DNA of 64,000 nucleotides from Comamonadaceae bacterium. Lineage in GTDB: Bacteria; Pseudomonadota; Gammaproteobacteria; Burkholderiales; Burkholderiaceae_C. Every line of letters begins with the position of its first letter. Positions within the stretch are counted from its first letter, which is position 1. The notes under the pieces are model-generated. The model ran no database searches. It had not been told where the DNA came from and saw only the letters and a list, made by a program, of their open reading frames with translations. The DNA is taken from assembly GCA_021299875.1 (NCBI GenBank), contig JAJTEW010000005.1, positions 1-64,000 of the forward strand. Reading direction: 5' to 3'. The position numbers and the translations under genes are program-made. Shown one piece after another: positions 16,517 to 27,843 of this stretch.

Positions 16517-17260
16517 TTAGTCAGGGATCGGTAAAAAGCGTTCCACCAGCAAGGACCAAAATGCGGCGCCAATGGCCACGTTTTTGTCGTTGAAGTCATA
16601 GCCTGGGTTGTGCACCATGCAGGCGCCGTGCCCCCCCTTGCCGTGCAAGGTGATGGTCACGTTGTCAGACGAGGCCATGGCCGCGCCATCGCGCAACACC
16701 AAATGGCCTTGTGGCTGCCCTGGCATGTTGTGCATGGCAAAGATGGCTTTGCAGGGGAACTGTTGGAACAGGCCGTCTTCCATCATCCTCTTGGCTCCGC
16801 CCAAGCCTTCTTCGGCGGGCTGGAAAATCAGGTTCACCGTGCCCGAAAACACCCCCTGTTGAGCGATGTGCTTGGCCGCAGCCAGCAGCATGGCGGTGTG
16901 ACCATCGTGACCGCATGCGTGCATGATGCCCACCTTGCAGCTGGCATAGGGCAGGCCGGTGGCCTCCTCAATGGGCAGGGCGTCCATGTCGGCACGGATG
17001 CCGATGCTTGGGGTGCCTGTGCCTTTTTTGAGCTGACCGACCAGACCGGTGCCGCCCAGGCCGCGTGTGACCTGGTAGCCCCAGCCGCTCAGTTGTTCGG
17101 CCACCAGGTCACTGGTGCGGTACTCCTTGTAGCCCATCTCGGGGTGCCGGTGGATGTCGCGGCGCACCGCGATGAATTCATCCGCCAAGACATGATGGGC
17201 TTGCAGTTTCTCGTGCACCAAAGGGTCCCTGGGCGCCTTCAGGGTGGCGGCCGTGTCCAT
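16517..17260 (-). pseudogene. M20D amidohydrolase with in-frame internal deletion
   Basis: The N-terminal 213 residues are a good M20 aminoacylase/hippurate-hydrolase (HRHPEMGYKEYRTS, MHACGHDGHTAMLLAAAK, FQPAEEGLGGAKRMM, AMHNMPGQPQGH). After GKGGHGA at residues 207-213 the protein jumps to CMVHNPGYDFND, which belongs at the extreme C-terminus of the family. About 140 residues, mainly the dimerisation domain, are missing, giving 247 instead of about 390. The likely metal ligands Cys116, His118, Glu151, His177 and His217 all remain and no frame is broken. The ATG overlaps the Bug receptor stop (TGATG). It is most likely non-functional, but a shortened active form is not excluded. Confidence 0.75.
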
Positions 17261-18237
17261 CACTGGGCTTGCAGATTGATCGACTTGGCAATCGCGCGGT
17301 AGCGCTCGATCTCGCTTTGGTAGATGCGTGCCAATTCGACCGGTGTGCGAGAGGGCAAGACCACGTTGCCGCTGCCCTCTAAAGCTTTGCGTGTCTCTGG
17401 TGCTTCAGCTGAAGCATAGAAAGCTTTGTTCAAGGTGTTGACCACAGCGTCGGGGGTATTGCGGTGCACTTGTACCCCCGCCCAAATGTCAAACTCCATG
17501 GCCTCGAGGCCCTTCATGGCGGCCATCGCCGGGAACTGCTTGAACAGGGGGTGTGGGGTTTTCGAGGTCACGGCCAGTCCTTGAATTTTCCCGTCGATCA
17601 GGGTTTGCGGAATAGAGCCGGCCATGGGCAAGAACGCCATGTCGATCTGCCCCCCCATCAGGTCGGTCAGCAAAGGGGCAATGCCTTTGTAGGGGACGTG
17701 CAGCATCTCCACCTTGGTCAGTTGCGAAAACTTTTCGCCAATCAGGTGGTAGAGCGATCCAGGGCCTACGCTGCCATAGCTCAGGGGCCTGTCTGCGCTT
17801 TTGCGTGCCAGAGCCAGAAGTTCGTCCACCGACTTGACGTTGAGCGAGTTGCGAACGGCCAAAACTGTGTTCGTTGTCGCGAATTGAGCGACCAGTTTGA
17901 AGTCTTCGGATTTGTACTTGACACCCTGAATGGCCATGGGTGCCAGGACCAATTCCATGGGGCTGCCCAAACTGAGGATGTAGCCGTCAGCTGGCGAACT
18001 GGCCACCTTGGTCAGCCCGATCGAGCCGCCAGCGCCGCCAATGTTTTCAATGATCAGGGTCTGGCCCAGTTTGGACGCGGCATCGGGCTGCACCCTGCGG
18101 GCAAAAAAGTCGGAAGGGCCGCCTGCCGGGTAGGGCACGACCAGGCTGATTGGCTTGACGGGATAGGTCTGCGCCATGGCGGAACTGAGCGCAACAGCGG
18201 CCACGAGCAGGGCGCCAAGAAGGGTTTTGATGTTCAT
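17260..18237 (-). CDS. Bug-type (TTT) periplasmic solute receptor
   Basis: This 325-residue protein has a Sec signal (NIKTLLGALLVAAVALSSAMA) followed by YPVKPISLVVPYPAGGPSDF and GGAGGSIGLTKVASSPADGY, hallmarks of Bug receptors. The ATG is preceded by AGGTGA; the longer frame is rejected. It is translationally coupled to the M20 hydrolase remnant, which hints at an N-acyl amino acid or amide ligand. It is divergent from a LysR gene with a dyad in between, so LysR control is likely. Confidence 0.88.
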   Translation of the reverse strand: MNIKTLLGALLVAAVALSSAMAQTYPVKPISLVVPYPAGGPSDFFARRVQPDAASKLGQTLIIENIGGAGGSIGLTKVASSPADGYILSLGSPMELVLAPMAIQGVKYKSEDFKLVAQFATTNTVLAVRNSLNVKSVDELLALARKSADRPLSYGSVGPGSLYHLIGEKFSQLTKVEMLHVPYKGIAPLLTDLMGGQIDMAFLPMAGSIPQTLIDGKIQGLAVTSKTPHPLFKQFPAMAAMKGLEAMEFDIWAGVQVHRNTPDAVVNTLNKAFYASAEAPETRKALEGSGNVVLPSRTPVELARIYQSEIERYRAIAKSINLQAQ

Positions 18238-18340
18238 GATGTCACCTGTGGGGTTTGAACTTTGAGGTCGCTTGGTTTGACCCTGTGTCCATGCTAAAAA
18301 TTTTGAATTCATGTGTCCAATGACTTATTTTCCTGATAAT

Positions 18341-18357
18341 CATTCGTAAAATGAATG
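18341..18357. promoter_or_regulatory. LysR-type operator candidate
   Basis: CATTC-N7-GAATG contains a T-N11-A core as bound by LysR proteins. It ends just before the lysR ATG, in the space shared with the divergent Bug receptor gene, so it could serve autoregulation and control of that operon. Confidence 0.45.
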
Positions 18358-18358
18358 C

Positions 18359-19264
18359 ATGAACCTCAGGCACCTTGAACACTGGCTGGCGCTGGCAGAC
18401 ACCGGCTCCTTCAGCCGCGCGGCAGAAAAACTGCACATCACCCAGTCCGCTTTGAGCCGAAGCATTCAAGCCCTGGAAGAGGATCTGGGTGGCCCCTTGG
18501 TGGACCGGGTGGGCAAAAAAAACGAACTCACACCTTTGGGCCGCTCCGTGCTGGAGCGGGCGCGGCGTATCGTGCACGAGGCCCAGGAGCTCAAACAAGG
18601 CGCTGCCTTGCTCAAGCAAGGCGGCTTGGGCGCCTTGCGTGTGGGGTTGGGGTCTGGCCCCGGCGCCATGCTGATGACGCCTTGGTTGGTTTACATGGCC
18701 CAGCACCACCCCACGGTGCAGGTCACGGTCTCGCGCGGGTCCACCGAACTGCAACTGACCCAATTGCGCGAGCGGCAACTCGATGCCCTGGTGGTGGACG
18801 TGCGGCGGGTCGAAGCCGCACCGGATTTGAAAATGACGCAGGTGGTCGAGATGCGGGCGTGCTTTGTGTGCCGCCAGGGCCACCCGTTGATGGAGCGCGC
18901 CGCCAAGGGCTTGCCTTTTGATGCCTTGCTTTCTTACCCCATCGCCTCCATTGAGCTGTCGCAAGAGGTGGCCCGTTTGCTGGTCGACCACTACGGCCCG
19001 CAGGCCAACCCGGCACAAATGACCACCTTGCAGTGCGAGGACATCGCCAGTTTGCTGGAGGTGGTGGGCCAGACCGATGCGATTTACTTAGGGATTGTGG
19101 GCGCTGCCCGAGAGGGCTTGGCCCAAGGTCGTTTGGTCGAGTTGCCCATGCAAATCCCCCTGAAAGGCCAGGCACGGCTGGCCCTGATCACCTTGGCGGG
19201 CCGCACCGAATTGCCCGTCATGTCGGTGTTTCGCGCGTTTGTGCAAAACCACTTGAGTGATTGA
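18359..19264 (+). CDS. LysR-family transcriptional regulator
   Basis: This 301-residue protein has the LysR winged HTH at residues 1-60 (LADTGSFSRAAEKLHITQSA, LSRSIQALEEDLG) and a C-terminal effector-binding domain (about 90-295). It is divergent from the Bug-M20 operon and followed 21 bases downstream by a TauE/SafE transporter gene, so it may control both. The effector is unknown. Confidence 0.92.
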   Translation: MNLRHLEHWLALADTGSFSRAAEKLHITQSALSRSIQALEEDLGGPLVDRVGKKNELTPLGRSVLERARRIVHEAQELKQGAALLKQGGLGALRVGLGSGPGAMLMTPWLVYMAQHHPTVQVTVSRGSTELQLTQLRERQLDALVVDVRRVEAAPDLKMTQVVEMRACFVCRQGHPLMERAAKGLPFDALLSYPIASIELSQEVARLLVDHYGPQANPAQMTTLQCEDIASLLEVVGQTDAIYLGIVGAAREGLAQGRLVELPMQIPLKGQARLALITLAGRTELPVMSVFRAFVQNHLSD

Positions 19265-19285
19265 AAAAACAACAAAGGAATCGGG

Positions 19286-20017
19286 ATGCAGGAATGGCTT
19301 TACCCCATGGGGGTGGTTTTGTTGGGTTACACCGTGCTGGGCCTCACAGGTTTTGGCTCGGCTTTGGTGGTGGTCCCCCTTTTGGCCTGGAACTGGCCCT
19401 TGCCCACCGTGGTGGCGCTGACATTGCTCATGGACGTACCCGCCTCGGCTTTTCACAGTGGCCTCAATTGGCGGCAGGTGCAGTGGCGCGAGCTGCGCCG
19501 CCTGCTGCCCGGCATGCTGGTGGGCACGGTGCTGGGCTTGTGGCTCATGCAGCACATGAACAGCCGCTGGCCTTTGTTGTTGCTGGGCTTGTACGTGGCG
19601 GGTGTGGGTTTGAATGCCTTGCGCGTCAGGACTGCGCCTTTGCAGCCGCCGGCCCCGGTCTGGGTGTATCCGGTGGGCGGGGCCGTTGGCCTGGTGGAAA
19701 TGCTGTTTGGCACGGCAGGCCCCTTGGTGGTGGCCTGGCTCAGCCGCCGAGTGGCCGATGTGCAGCAATTGCGCGCCAGCACGCCCATGGTCATTGCCAC
19801 GGCGGCAACCACGGTCTTGCTGGTCATGGCCTTGGACGGTCGCTTGTCCAGTGGCGAGTTGTGGCAGCGCTGGAGTGTGTTGATTGGCGTAGCTCTGATG
19901 GGCGTTTGGCTGGGCCACCGTGTGGCGCACCGGGTGCCCGTGGCGCGATTGCGCCAGATCATCTGCGCTTTGATGGTGGTCAGCGGTTTGATGCTGGCGC
20001 TGGGGGCTTTGAAGTAA
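19286..20017 (+). CDS. TauE/SafE-family anion exporter
   Basis: This 243-residue membrane protein has about seven to eight hydrophobic helices. The start GYTVLGLTGFGSALVVVPLL and the later GGAVGLVEMLFGTAGPLVV are the duplicated glycine-rich signature of TauE/SafE proteins, which export sulfite, sulfoacetate or other small organic anions. It lies directly downstream of the LysR gene, with AAAGGAA before the ATG. The substrate cannot be read from the sequence. Confidence 0.88.
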   Translation: MQEWLYPMGVVLLGYTVLGLTGFGSALVVVPLLAWNWPLPTVVALTLLMDVPASAFHSGLNWRQVQWRELRRLLPGMLVGTVLGLWLMQHMNSRWPLLLLGLYVAGVGLNALRVRTAPLQPPAPVWVYPVGGAVGLVEMLFGTAGPLVVAWLSRRVADVQQLRASTPMVIATAATTVLLVMALDGRLSSGELWQRWSVLIGVALMGVWLGHRVAHRVPVARLRQIICALMVVSGLMLALGALK

Positions 20018-20103
20018 AGGTTTTGCAGGTCGGCGCTTGCGCTGCGACGATGGTCCTTCACGGGGTTCTCAAAGTTGAATTGCCCAGCGACCTCTTGAGC
20101 CAC

Positions 20104-20126
20104 AAAAAAAGGGAGCCGTGGCTCCC
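20104..20126 (-). terminator. Rho-independent terminator of guaC
   Basis: On the minus strand GGGAGCC-AC-GGCTCCC is followed by seven T residues, 24 bases past the guaC stop. The plus-strand side lacks a T-run. Confidence 0.85.
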
Positions 20127-20149
20127 TTGGGTGTGAACGCGGAAATGGC

Positions 20150-21127
20150 TTACATCAACAGGTGTTCACCGGCGTTGTCACCACCCAGAGTGACATAGTT
20201 GACTTTGCGGATGTCCATCAGCTTGGTGCCGCCCGAATAGCTGATGGAGCTTTGCACGTCTTGCTCCATTTCAATCAGGGTGTTGGCCAGCTTGCCCTTG
20301 ATCGGCTCCAAAATGCGCTTGCCTTCCACGTGCTTGTATTCGCCTTTGTTGAAGTCAGAGGCCGAGCCGTAGTACTCCTTGAACATCTCGCCATCGACCT
20401 CGACGGTTTTGCCAGGCGACTCTTCGTGACCGGCAAACAATGAGCCGATCATCACCATGCTGGCGCCAAAGCGGATGCTCTTGGCAATGTCGCCGTGGCT
20501 GCGGATACCGCCATCGGCAATGATGGGCTTGGTCGCCACACGGGCGCACCACTTGAGCGCCGACAACTGCCAGCCGCCGGTGCCAAAACCCGTTTTCAGC
20601 TTGGTGATGCACACCTTGCCCGGGCCCACGCCCACTTTGGTGGCATCGGCACCCCAGTTTTCCAAATCGATCACGGCTTCCGGCGTGGCCACGTTGCCAG
20701 CGATGACGAAGCTCTTGGGCAATTTGCCCTTGATGTAGCCGATCATGTCGCGCACGCTGTCGGCGTGGCCGTGGGCGATGTCAATGGTGATGTACTCGGG
20801 CACCAGATTTTCAGTGGCCAGCTGGTCCACGGTGGCGCGGTCGGGGGCTTTGACGCCCAGCGAGATCGAGGCGTAAACACCCTTGGCGTGCATGTCGCGC
20901 ACAAACTGGACGTTGTCCAGATCAAAGCGGTGCATGACGTAAAAGTAATTGTTTTTGGCCATCCACAGGCAGATGCTTTCATCCACCACCGTCTTCATGT
21001 TGGCAGGCACCACCGGCAGTCGGAAGGTGCGGCTACCCAATGTGACGCTGGCGTCGCACTCAGAACGGCTTTCCACGCGGCACTTGCGAGGCAAAAGCAG
21101 AATGTTGTCGTAGTCAAAAATTTCCAT
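20150..21127 (-). CDS. guaC: GMP reductase
   Basis: This 325-residue TIM-barrel enzyme of the IMPDH/GMPR family reduces GMP to IMP with NADPH in purine salvage. The catalytic loop is [20 protein letters not shown] with the thioimidate Cys at about residue 175. [20 protein letters not shown] and [12 protein letters not shown] bind phosphate. The absence of CBS domains and the short length separate it from IMPDH. The start is the ATG preceding [15 protein letters not shown]; a longer open frame upstream reads through a different gene's strand and is discarded. Confidence 0.93.
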   Translation of the reverse strand: MEIFDYDNILLLPRKCRVESRSECDASVTLGSRTFRLPVVPANMKTVVDESICLWMAKNNYFYVMHRFDLDNVQFVRDMHAKGVYASISLGVKAPDRATVDQLATENLVPEYITIDIAHGHADSVRDMIGYIKGKLPKSFVIAGNVATPEAVIDLENWGADATKVGVGPGKVCITKLKTGFGTGGWQLSALKWCARVATKPIIADGGIRSHGDIAKSIRFGASMVMIGSLFAGHEESPGKTVEVDGEMFKEYYGSASDFNKGEYKHVEGKRILEPIKGKLANTLIEMEQDVQSSISYSGGTKLMDIRKVNYVTLGGDNAGEHLLM

Positions 21128-21288
21128 GAGAAAACCAAGCTCCAAAGAAGGATTCGTTGAAAAAACGAGTGAGCGCTTGGCTTGGCCGGTTTTTTTGACG
21201 TAAAAAAACCGGGCGCAAGAATCTTGGGCCCGGTGGCTGATTCTACCCGTGTTCAAACACCCTGCGAAGGCGCGTTTGGGTATCGATT

Positions 21289-22542
21289 TCAAGCGGCTTT
21301 GACTGCAGGTGGGGGCAGTGTCGGTTTGGTGGCCAGCATGAAGGCCAGCGAACCCAGGGCCGCCAGCAAGGCCAGCAGGCTGAAGCCCAACAGGTAATCC
21401 CCCGTCAAATCGGCCAAAACGCCCGCGATCATGGGCCCCGCAATTTGCCCCAACGCGATGATGGCCGCCGACAGGCCCAAAATCAGCCCGATCGCATGGC
21501 GCCCAAAGTAGTCGGCCCGGATGGCCTGCATGAAAGGGCCGCGCAGACCCCAAGCGATGCCATGGAACACCCCGAAAGCCACCAGCATGGCCATGTGGTT
21601 GGCGTAGGTCAGGCACAACATGCCGATGCCGTGGGCCAGCATGCACAGGGCGGAGACCTTTCTTTTGTCGAACCAGTCGCCCATGGTGGCCCCCATCAGC
21701 ACCCCGGCCAATTGCCCAAAGGTCATGATCAAAATCACCCAACTGGCGGTGGTGAACGAATAGCCCAAGCCTTCTTTCATGTGGCTGATGGCGTGCACAT
21801 TCACGGCCGACACCACCAGCAAGGCCAGGCCATGGCCAATGGCCAGCATCCAAAAAGCCCGGGTGCGCAGCGCTTGCGCCACGGTGAATTCAACCTGCAC
21901 GGGTGGCGCTGGAAGGCCTTGGGCCAGGTCGGCAGCGGCTTGCGCCGGGTGGATGCCGTCGACGTGTTCGCCATGGTCCTCGGGTCGGCGGCGGATGATG
22001 TTGGCCATGGGCAAGCCTGTCAGCAAAACCAGCAAGCCCGAGCCCGCAGCCGTGGCCCGCCACCCCCAGACCTGGATGGACCAGGCCATCAGCGGCACCG
22101 CCAGCCCTCCCATGGCCAGTCCTAGGCTCATGATGGACAAGGCGCGCGCCCGGAACTTCTCGAACCACTGCACCAGGGCCACCGACAACGGAAAGTAGCC
22201 TCCCAAGCTGGCACCCACGGCCATCAGGATGGCGCTGGCATAAAACGTGGCAACGCTGTCGACCTGACTGAGCAACAGCAAGCCGGCCGCAAACAGCGCC
22301 ATGCCCCAGCGGATCATTTTTTGCGGCCCCACCCGGTCCATCACCCAGCCCAGCACCGGACCGATGATGGCCGCCTCCACCGACTGCAACGCGGCAGCCC
22401 CGGACAAGGTGGTTTTGCTCCAACCCATTTCGTCTGACAGGACGGCGATGTAAAGGCCCAAAGCCTGCGTGAGAAAAGCCGCCAGCAAAAATTGGATGCC
22501 GCAAGCCGCGCCCACCATGCGCCAGCCGTAAAACACCCTCAT
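21289..22542 (-). CDS. MFS transporter (OFA-like)
   Basis: This 417-residue protein has about 12 membrane helices and the MFS loop motif [16 protein letters not shown]. The N-terminus [18 protein letters not shown] is typical of the oxalate/formate antiporter-like and monocarboxylate group. A hydrophilic central loop ([16 protein letters not shown], about residues 193-215) separates the halves. It probably moves an organic anion. It is monocistronic; no catabolic partner is adjacent. Confidence 0.88.
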   Translation of the reverse strand: MRVFYGWRMVGAACGIQFLLAAFLTQALGLYIAVLSDEMGWSKTTLSGAAALQSVEAAIIGPVLGWVMDRVGPQKMIRWGMALFAAGLLLLSQVDSVATFYASAILMAVGASLGGYFPLSVALVQWFEKFRARALSIMSLGLAMGGLAVPLMAWSIQVWGWRATAAGSGLLVLLTGLPMANIIRRRPEDHGEHVDGIHPAQAAADLAQGLPAPPVQVEFTVAQALRTRAFWMLAIGHGLALLVVSAVNVHAISHMKEGLGYSFTTASWVILIMTFGQLAGVLMGATMGDWFDKRKVSALCMLAHGIGMLCLTYANHMAMLVAFGVFHGIAWGLRGPFMQAIRADYFGRHAIGLILGLSAAIIALGQIAGPMIAGVLADLTGDYLLGFSLLALLAALGSLAFMLATKPTLPPPAVKAA

Positions 22543-22798
22543 GCCAAAGACTCCAGCAACAGTTCGCCCAGGTCCGCCAATGGGGGCATGGACTGTGGGG
22601 CAGGCCTAGGGTGCTGTTTCATAGGGCGCGCGGTTTGTGGGGAGTCATGGCAGAAAAGCCGATGTTGTCATACCAAGCCCGCTGCACATGTCCCTGACTG
22701 GACCGACTGTGGGGCAGCGTTGGCGCTGATGGGCACAGACCGGTGCTGCTCGTGCTGAAGCAGATCAAGCGCAGACGAACTTCCTACAATCTCTCTCT

Positions 22799-25201
<2,403 letters not shown>

Positions 25202-25226
25202 ACTTCTTTTTGCTTTGAAAGATCCC

Positions 25227-25703
25227 ATGAAAATCACCCCAAATACCGTTGTCACCATGCAATACAAGGTGACCAATGCCCAAGGCCAACTGCTGGACAA
25301 GGCCCAAGAGCCCACTTCTTATTTGCATGGCGGTTACGACAACACGTTTCCCAAAATCGAAGAAGCCCTCGAAGGCCAAGAGGTGGGGTTTGCCACCACC
25401 TTGAAGCTGGCCCCTGCCGACGCATTTGGCGAGCGTGATGAGAGTTTGGTGCAGACCATTCCCAAAAGTGAATTTCCACCAGGCGTCAAGGTGGGCGGTC
25501 AGTTGCGTGGCCGCACCCCAGACGGGCGCGAACAAGTGTTCAACGTGCTGAAAATCAAAGGCGACCACGTGATGCTCGATGGCAACCACCCGTGGGCGGG
25601 TCAGCACCTGACCCTGGCGCTCAAAGTGGTCGAGGTTCGGGCTGCCTCAGCCGATGAGGTGACGCACCGTCACGCCCATGGCGCACACGGCCACCAGCAC
25701 TGA
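25227..25703 (+). CDS. SlyD-like FKBP-type peptidyl-prolyl isomerase
   Basis: This 158-residue protein has a split FKBP domain (residues about 5-70 and 130-142, VVTMQYKVTNAQGQLLDK and LKVVEVRAA) with an insert-in-flap region around GGQLRGRTPDGREQVFNVLK and the typical DGNHPWAGQHLTLAL. The C-terminus is a short histidine-rich tail (HRHAHGAHGHQH), as in metal-binding SlyD. It assists folding and possibly nickel delivery. It follows uvrD by 25 bases and may be co-transcribed. Confidence 0.9.
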   Translation: MKITPNTVVTMQYKVTNAQGQLLDKAQEPTSYLHGGYDNTFPKIEEALEGQEVGFATTLKLAPADAFGERDESLVQTIPKSEFPPGVKVGGQLRGRTPDGREQVFNVLKIKGDHVMLDGNHPWAGQHLTLALKVVEVRAASADEVTHRHAHGAHGHQH

Positions 25704-25705
25704 TC

Positions 25706-26506
25706 TCAATCGGCGCTAGGCGGTGGCGCGCTGTGTTCGTCGTCCACGTCGGTTGAGAAACAGTCGCGCACCGAAAACAGCATCGAGGTGAAGAACATGC
25801 CCGCCACCATCAGTGCCATGGGCAAGAAAGCCGCCGTCATCAATTGAGGGTTGCCCATCAAGCTGGTGATCAGCAAGGCCAAAATGGCGCTGCCCATGAA
25901 AATCACACCCCAAACCATCACATAAACCGTGAAAGCCTTCAGGTTGCGCCAGCAAGCCATGAAGCTGAAAAACAAACTTTTGACCGCTGGCATGCCGTAC
26001 CAGTGCACCAAGGCGGGTGAATGCCAAAACATCATGGACAGGGGCACATAAAACAGCATGGACACCCACAAGGCGGTTTGAAACGAGTCGGTCGTGACCA
26101 CGTCGGGTGTCATTTTGGCGCCACCAAAATAGACTTTGGCAAAGGTGCCGCCATCGACCAAGGTGGACACCAGCATCACCGCCAAGAAAATCACCGCGTA
26201 CAAGCCGCCCAAATGGAACATGGTTTTGCGATGAGGCCCGGCCTTGAAGGCGGCAAACAAGACACCGGGCATGGGAAATTTGCCTTGGGAGGCGGTTTGT
26301 GTCGCCGCCATCATGCCCAGCGTCAGCCCTGGCAAAACGATGAGCGCCAAAGCGCTGCCCACAAAGGGCACGATCGAGACCACAGACACCGTGGTCATGA
26401 ACAAAAAGAAAAGACCCGTCATGGCCAAAGGTTGACGCCAAAAAGTGCGCAGGCCTTGTTTGGCCCATTTCAGGCCAGCGCTGGCAGGAACGATTTGCAG
26501 GTGCAT
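25706..26506 (-). CDS. BPSS1780-type integral membrane protein
   Basis: This 266-residue protein has five to six membrane helices. Its N-terminus LQIVPASAGLKWAKQGLRTF matches the BPSS1780-like family (uncharacterised, common in Burkholderiales). The C-terminus is hydrophilic and acidic (DVDDEHSAPPP). It lies six bases downstream of thrB on the same strand. The function is unknown. I use the ATG at 26506; the longer open frame runs antisense into thrB's end and is unlikely. Confidence 0.78.
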   Translation of the reverse strand: MHLQIVPASAGLKWAKQGLRTFWRQPLAMTGLFFLFMTTVSVVSIVPFVGSALALIVLPGLTLGMMAATQTASQGKFPMPGVLFAAFKAGPHRKTMFHLGGLYAVIFLAVMLVSTLVDGGTFAKVYFGGAKMTPDVVTTDSFQTALWVSMLFYVPLSMMFWHSPALVHWYGMPAVKSLFFSFMACWRNLKAFTVYVMVWGVIFMGSAILALLITSLMGNPQLMTAAFLPMALMVAGMFFTSMLFSVRDCFSTDVDDEHSAPPPSAD

Positions 26507-26511
26507 GGTGG

Positions 26512-27474
26512 TCAGATGGTGGCGTACAAGGTCACAGGATGGTGAATGCGGCTGTGCAAAACGCGCTCGAAATGGGTCGGGTCGTGCGGAATGAGCATGT
26601 TGGCTTCGCGGGGCAGATGGTAGTCCCACAGCCGCGAAATCCAAAACCGTAAAGCCCCGGCCCTTAGAAGGGCGGGCAATAAGGCACGTTCGGGCGCTGT
26701 CAAGGGCCGCTCCTGCCCGTAGGCTTGCAGCATGGCTCCGGCGCGTTCGGTGTCGTGTCGGCCTGTGCCCAAGTCGATGCACCAGTCGTTCAGGCACACG
26801 GCCAAGTCAAACAGCCAGGTGTCCACGCCTGCAAAGTAAAAGTCAAAAAAGCCAGTCAGTTGCTCGCCATCGAACATCACGTTGTCGCGGAACAGGTCGG
26901 CGTGCACCGGGCCACGGGGCAAGGCGGCATAGGCGGCACTGTCGGCGATGTGGTTTTGGTAAGCCAGTTCGCTGCGCAGCAAGGCGGCTTGCGCTTCGTG
27001 CAGATGGGGCAAGACCACCGGGGCTGTGTCGTTCCACCAGGGCAGGCCCCGCAAATTGGGCTGGCTGCGGTTGTAGTCGGCCCCCGCCAGGTGCATGCGC
27101 GCCAGCATTTGGCCTACTGCGGCGCAGTGCACGGCCTGTGGCTGCAATTGGCTTTTGCCCGTGAGTTTGTTGACCACGGCGGCAGGCTTGCCGTTCAAGG
27201 TGTGCAGCACATCGCCATCGCGGTTGGCAGCGGGGTCGGGCACCGGGATGCCACGGCCTGCCAAAAATTTCATCAACAGCAGGTAAAAGGGCAGTTGTTC
27301 GTGAGTCAGGCGCTCAAACAGGGTGAGCACGTACTCACCTTGGGTGGTGGTGGCGAAGTAATTGGTGTTTTCAATGCCACCTTCGATGCCGCGCAAAGCG
27401 GTGAGCTGGCCCAGGTTCAGGGTTTGCATCAGGTCGTTGGCCTGGGTTTCGGTGACTTCGGTGAATACCGCCAT
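26512..27474 (-). CDS. thrB: Homoserine kinase (CHK/APH fold)
   Basis: This 320-residue cytosolic kinase phosphorylates homoserine for threonine synthesis. It is the aminoglycoside-phosphotransferase-fold ThrB of proteobacteria, not the GHMP type. Motifs are EGGIENTNYFATTTQGEYVL (nucleotide-binding loop), the catalytic GPVHADLFRDNVMF and the metal-binding FFDFYFAGVDTWLFDLA. The start ATG matches the family N-terminus AVFTEVTETQANDLM. The upstream gap toward polA carries the hairpin pair. Confidence 0.93.
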   Translation of the reverse strand: MAVFTEVTETQANDLMQTLNLGQLTALRGIEGGIENTNYFATTTQGEYVLTLFERLTHEQLPFYLLLMKFLAGRGIPVPDPAANRDGDVLHTLNGKPAAVVNKLTGKSQLQPQAVHCAAVGQMLARMHLAGADYNRSQPNLRGLPWWNDTAPVVLPHLHEAQAALLRSELAYQNHIADSAAYAALPRGPVHADLFRDNVMFDGEQLTGFFDFYFAGVDTWLFDLAVCLNDWCIDLGTGRHDTERAGAMLQAYGQERPLTAPERALLPALLRAGALRFWISRLWDYHLPREANMLIPHDPTHFERVLHSRIHHPVTLYATI

Positions 27475-27552
27475 GGGATGAGGGTCAAACGCCAGGGGGA
27501 GCTGGCTTGGATAAGCAAAAGTGGATTGTAGAGGGCGAAAAGAGCCCAATGA

Positions 27553-27632
27553 CCCGCCAAGGGCTGACTGCGCTGGGCCGATGTGGCAAAGCGAAGCGCC
27601 TCTGAGGCCCAGCGCAGTCAGCTCTTGGCGGG
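27553..27632. repeat. Long hairpin 1 (27-bp stem, 26-base loop)
   Basis: The arm at 27553-27579 pairs with 27606-27632 over 27 positions with one mismatch. The loop at 27580-27605 starts GATGTGGCAAAGCGAAGCGC. The loop is the exact reverse complement of bases 27679-27704 in the loop of the next hairpin. Confidence 0.85.
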
Positions 27633-27651
27633 TCTGCCCGGGGCGCGGTGT

Positions 27652-27731
27652 GATGGTGTGCGGGGCCTGCGCCGAGGCTCAGAGGCGCTTCGCTTTGCCA
27701 CATCGCCTCAGCGCAGGCCCCGCACACCATC
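27652..27731. repeat. Long hairpin 2 (26-bp stem, loop complementary to hairpin 1)
   Basis: The arm at 27652-27677 pairs with 27706-27731 over 26 positions with one mismatch. The stem sequence is unrelated to that of hairpin 1, yet 26 loop bases match the reverse complement of the other loop perfectly. Confidence 0.85.
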
Positions 27732-27754
27732 TGGGATTTCGGCAAAGGTTATTT

Positions 27755-27774
27755 GCGCTTCGCTTTGCCACATC
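27755..27774. repeat. Third partial copy of the loop element
   Basis: GCGCTTCGCTTTGCCACATC repeats 20 bases of the hairpin 2 loop. The following bases up to about 27803 look like a decayed copy of the hairpin 2 right arm (CACAGGCCCTGCCCCCAATC against GCGCAGGCCCCGCACACCATC in part). Confidence 0.65.
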
Positions 27775-27843
27775 ACCCTGACACAGGCCCTGCCCCCAAT
27801 CCTTCTCGGTCACTTGGGTGTGAAGCCGGTACACAATCGAGGG

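Larger units (their letters stand above)
27475..27843. other. Highly structured gene-free stretch between thrB and polA
   Basis: It holds two long hairpins with complementary loops (27553-27632 and 27652-27731) and a third partial copy of the loop sequence (27755-27774). An open frame in phase with polA crosses this stretch, but its translation is just repeat-derived and does not resemble polymerase I. Confidence 0.8.

Noticed and set aside
21128-21853. Upstream extension of guaC to 567 codons
   Set aside because: It runs antisense through the MFS gene; GMP reductases start at the MEIFDYDN segment.
27583-27843. N-terminal extension of polA through the hairpin region
   Set aside because: The frame is open by chance; the translation is made of repeat sequence and polymerase I normally begins just before the LLLVDGSSYLYRAFH segment.
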